Assembly (NCBI RefSeq): GCF_030732845.1
Contig: NZ_JASHKA010000004.1
Span: 367,572 to 431,571, forward strand
Reading direction: 5' to 3'
Length of the DNA stretch: 64,000 bases
Source of the DNA: Roseibium sp. MMSF_3544
GTDB lineage: Bacteria; Pseudomonadota; Alphaproteobacteria; Rhizobiales; Stappiaceae
Part shown: positions 63,076-64,000 of the stretch, in pieces
How the letters are laid out: each line of letters opens with the position of its first letter
How positions within the stretch are numbered: the first letter of the stretch is position 1
The notes under the pieces: generated by a model
Databases searched by the model: none
Seen by the model: the letters and a program-made list of their open reading frames with translations, nothing else
Told to the model about the DNA's origin: nothing
Translations under genes and position numbers: made by a program

Positions 63076-64000
63076 CTAGGTATTCAAATCGAGCTGAACA
63101 CCTATTTCGTCTGCCAAAGCTTTCACTTCCGTTAGTGTATGGTCACAGACAGCAGAAAGTTCTTCCATTTTGCCCATGGCCGCCATTTCCTTGCCATCGC
63201 GAACCAGCGCGTTGACCGTGCTTGCGATGGTCGCAAGTTTGAGGGCGCCGAATGTGCCGGCCACGCTTTTCAGAGCGTGGGTGGCCCGTTCAAGCTTTTC
63301 CGGGTCATTCGCCTCGGCGGCGTCGCGTGCCGCCTTCTGCCGCTTGAGCGTATCATCCGCGAACTGCTGAAGCAGCTTCTGTTTCAGCTCGTCGGGCATC
63401 GTCCCAAGGATCTCCCGAGCCGCTTCGAGCGACGCCGCCGCGTCGGTGACCGTCGCTTCAGTAGTGCCGGCGCTGTGCCGGGTGACATTGCGCGAGATAC
63501 ACGCAAGCAGGTCTTCCTTTTCAACGGGCTTTGCGAGGAAGTCCGACATGCCGGATTCAAGAAAACGTTCCTTGTCACCGCGCAGCGAATAGGCCGTGAG
63601 TGCAACAATCGGCGTTTCAACGTTGCGTTTCCCGCGCCGTATGCGCTGCGTCGCCTCGATGCCGTCCATCTCCGGCATCGAAATGTCCATCAGGATGCAG
63701 TCATATTCGCGCTTGGAAGCGGCCTGCACGGCCTCCTTGCCATTGTTTGCGATATCTATGTCGCAGCCTGCACTTTGCAAAGCGTGGCCAACCACGATCT
63801 GGTTTGTCGCGTTGTCCTCGGCAAGCAGAATGGTCAAGTTGTCAGGCAGGTCCGCCTGCTCTTCCGGATGATCCTCTTCCAATACCGCTGTCTGGTCATC
63901 GGCGAGCCGGATGGGTACGAGGAACTCAAAGGTGCTGCCGACGTCCTGTTCGCTTTCGACCAGAACTTCACCGCCCATGAGTTGCGCGATCTGCCGGCAG
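63076..64000 (-). CDS. hybrid sensor histidine kinase with receiver and HPt domains (partial)
   Basis: The 5' part is cut by the window end; about 308 C-terminal codons remain. They begin at the last ATPase strand of the kinase (QLMGGEVLVESEQDVGSTFEF). A receiver domain follows (ILLAEDNATNQ, phospho-Asp in CILMDISMPEMDG, conserved FLAKPV), then an HPt domain with the phospho-His in RATHALKSVAGTFGA. It lies 30 bases upstream of the sigma-54 response regulator. Phosphate probably flows kinase, receiver, HPt, then regulator. Confidence 0.9.
   Translation of the reverse strand, partial: CRQIAQLMGGEVLVESEQDVGSTFEFLVPIRLADDQTAVLEEDHPEEQADLPDNLTILLAEDNATNQIVVGHALQSAGCDIDIANNGKEAVQAASKREYDCILMDISMPEMDGIEATQRIRRGKRNVETPIVALTAYSLRGDKERFLESGMSDFLAKPVEKEDLLACISRNVTRHSAGTTEATVTDAAASLEAAREILGTMPDELKQKLLQQFADDTLKRQKAARDAAEANDPEKLERATHALKSVAGTFGALKLATIASTVNALVRDGKEMAAMGKMEELSAVCDHTLTEVKALADEIGVQLDLNT

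Overview
The window reads as chromosomal DNA of a marine-type alphaproteobacterium. The two-part proton-translocating transhydrogenase (pntAB then pntB), long GC-rich genes with AT-rich intergenic gaps, several sugar ABC importers paired with Gfo/Idh/MocA oxidoreductases, and the RHH-type 'MCxxFAGQDP' protein all fit that class. A Stappiaceae/Roseibium-like genus is possible, but that is inference. No rRNA, tRNA, integrase, insertion sequence or CRISPR array was seen.

Layout. 0-4.4 kb: end of pntAB, pntB, a secreted RTX-type calcium-binding protein with an internal tandem duplication, and an ECF sigma factor with no visible anti-sigma gene. 4.5-9.6 kb: a minus-strand CUT1 sugar importer operon (binding protein, two permeases, oxidoreductase, ATPase). 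10-15.5 kb: an FMN reductase and a polysaccharide precursor block, rmlCBDA for dTDP-L-rhamnose plus a WbpA-type UDP-sugar dehydrogenase. 15.8-27.5 kb: an alpha/beta hydrolase diverging from a ten-gene plus-strand catabolic operon (mannonate dehydratase, GntR regulator, CUT1 importer, 2-hydroxyacid dehydrogenase, three Gfo/Idh/MocA proteins) that ends in a good terminator. 27.5-28.8 kb: two unrecognised genes. 29.3-36.8 kb: a CUT2 (ribose-type) importer flanked by two paralogous SGNH hydrolases and a ROK regulator. 37.4-40.4 kb: a GMC/gluconate-dehydrogenase-type oxidoreductase pair, a glyoxalase-fold protein and an RHH protein.

41-55.7 kb holds the most distinctive system, a group-5 soluble di-iron monooxygenase (propane/phenol/acetone type, prmABCD). 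It is read as one long minus-strand operon: hydroxylase large subunit, reductase, small subunit, coupling protein, amidohydrolase, MIP18-family protein, dedicated GroEL and SDR alcohol dehydrogenase. The hydroxylase has all six carboxylate/histidine iron ligands with the same spacing as MmoX. An AcoR/MimR-type sigma-54 activator lies beyond the SDR. A sigma-54-like promoter precedes prmA, and a second faces an unrecognised divergent gene (54729-55676). TTTACAG/CTGTAAA repeats lie between them, so that gene may be an unrecorded member of the regulon.

55.7-57.6 kb has an unrecognised three-gene operon (coiled-coil protein, WD40-like propeller, 62-residue protein) beside a small gene on the other strand. 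58.2-64 kb has an AlgD-type GDP-mannose dehydrogenase diverging from a degenerate phosphomannomutase-like HAD protein and a NUDIX hydrolase. Both sides have sigma-54-like promoters, and next to them are a sigma-54 response regulator and a hybrid kinase cut by the window edge. This looks like a two-component, sigma-54-controlled mannuronate-type polysaccharide module.
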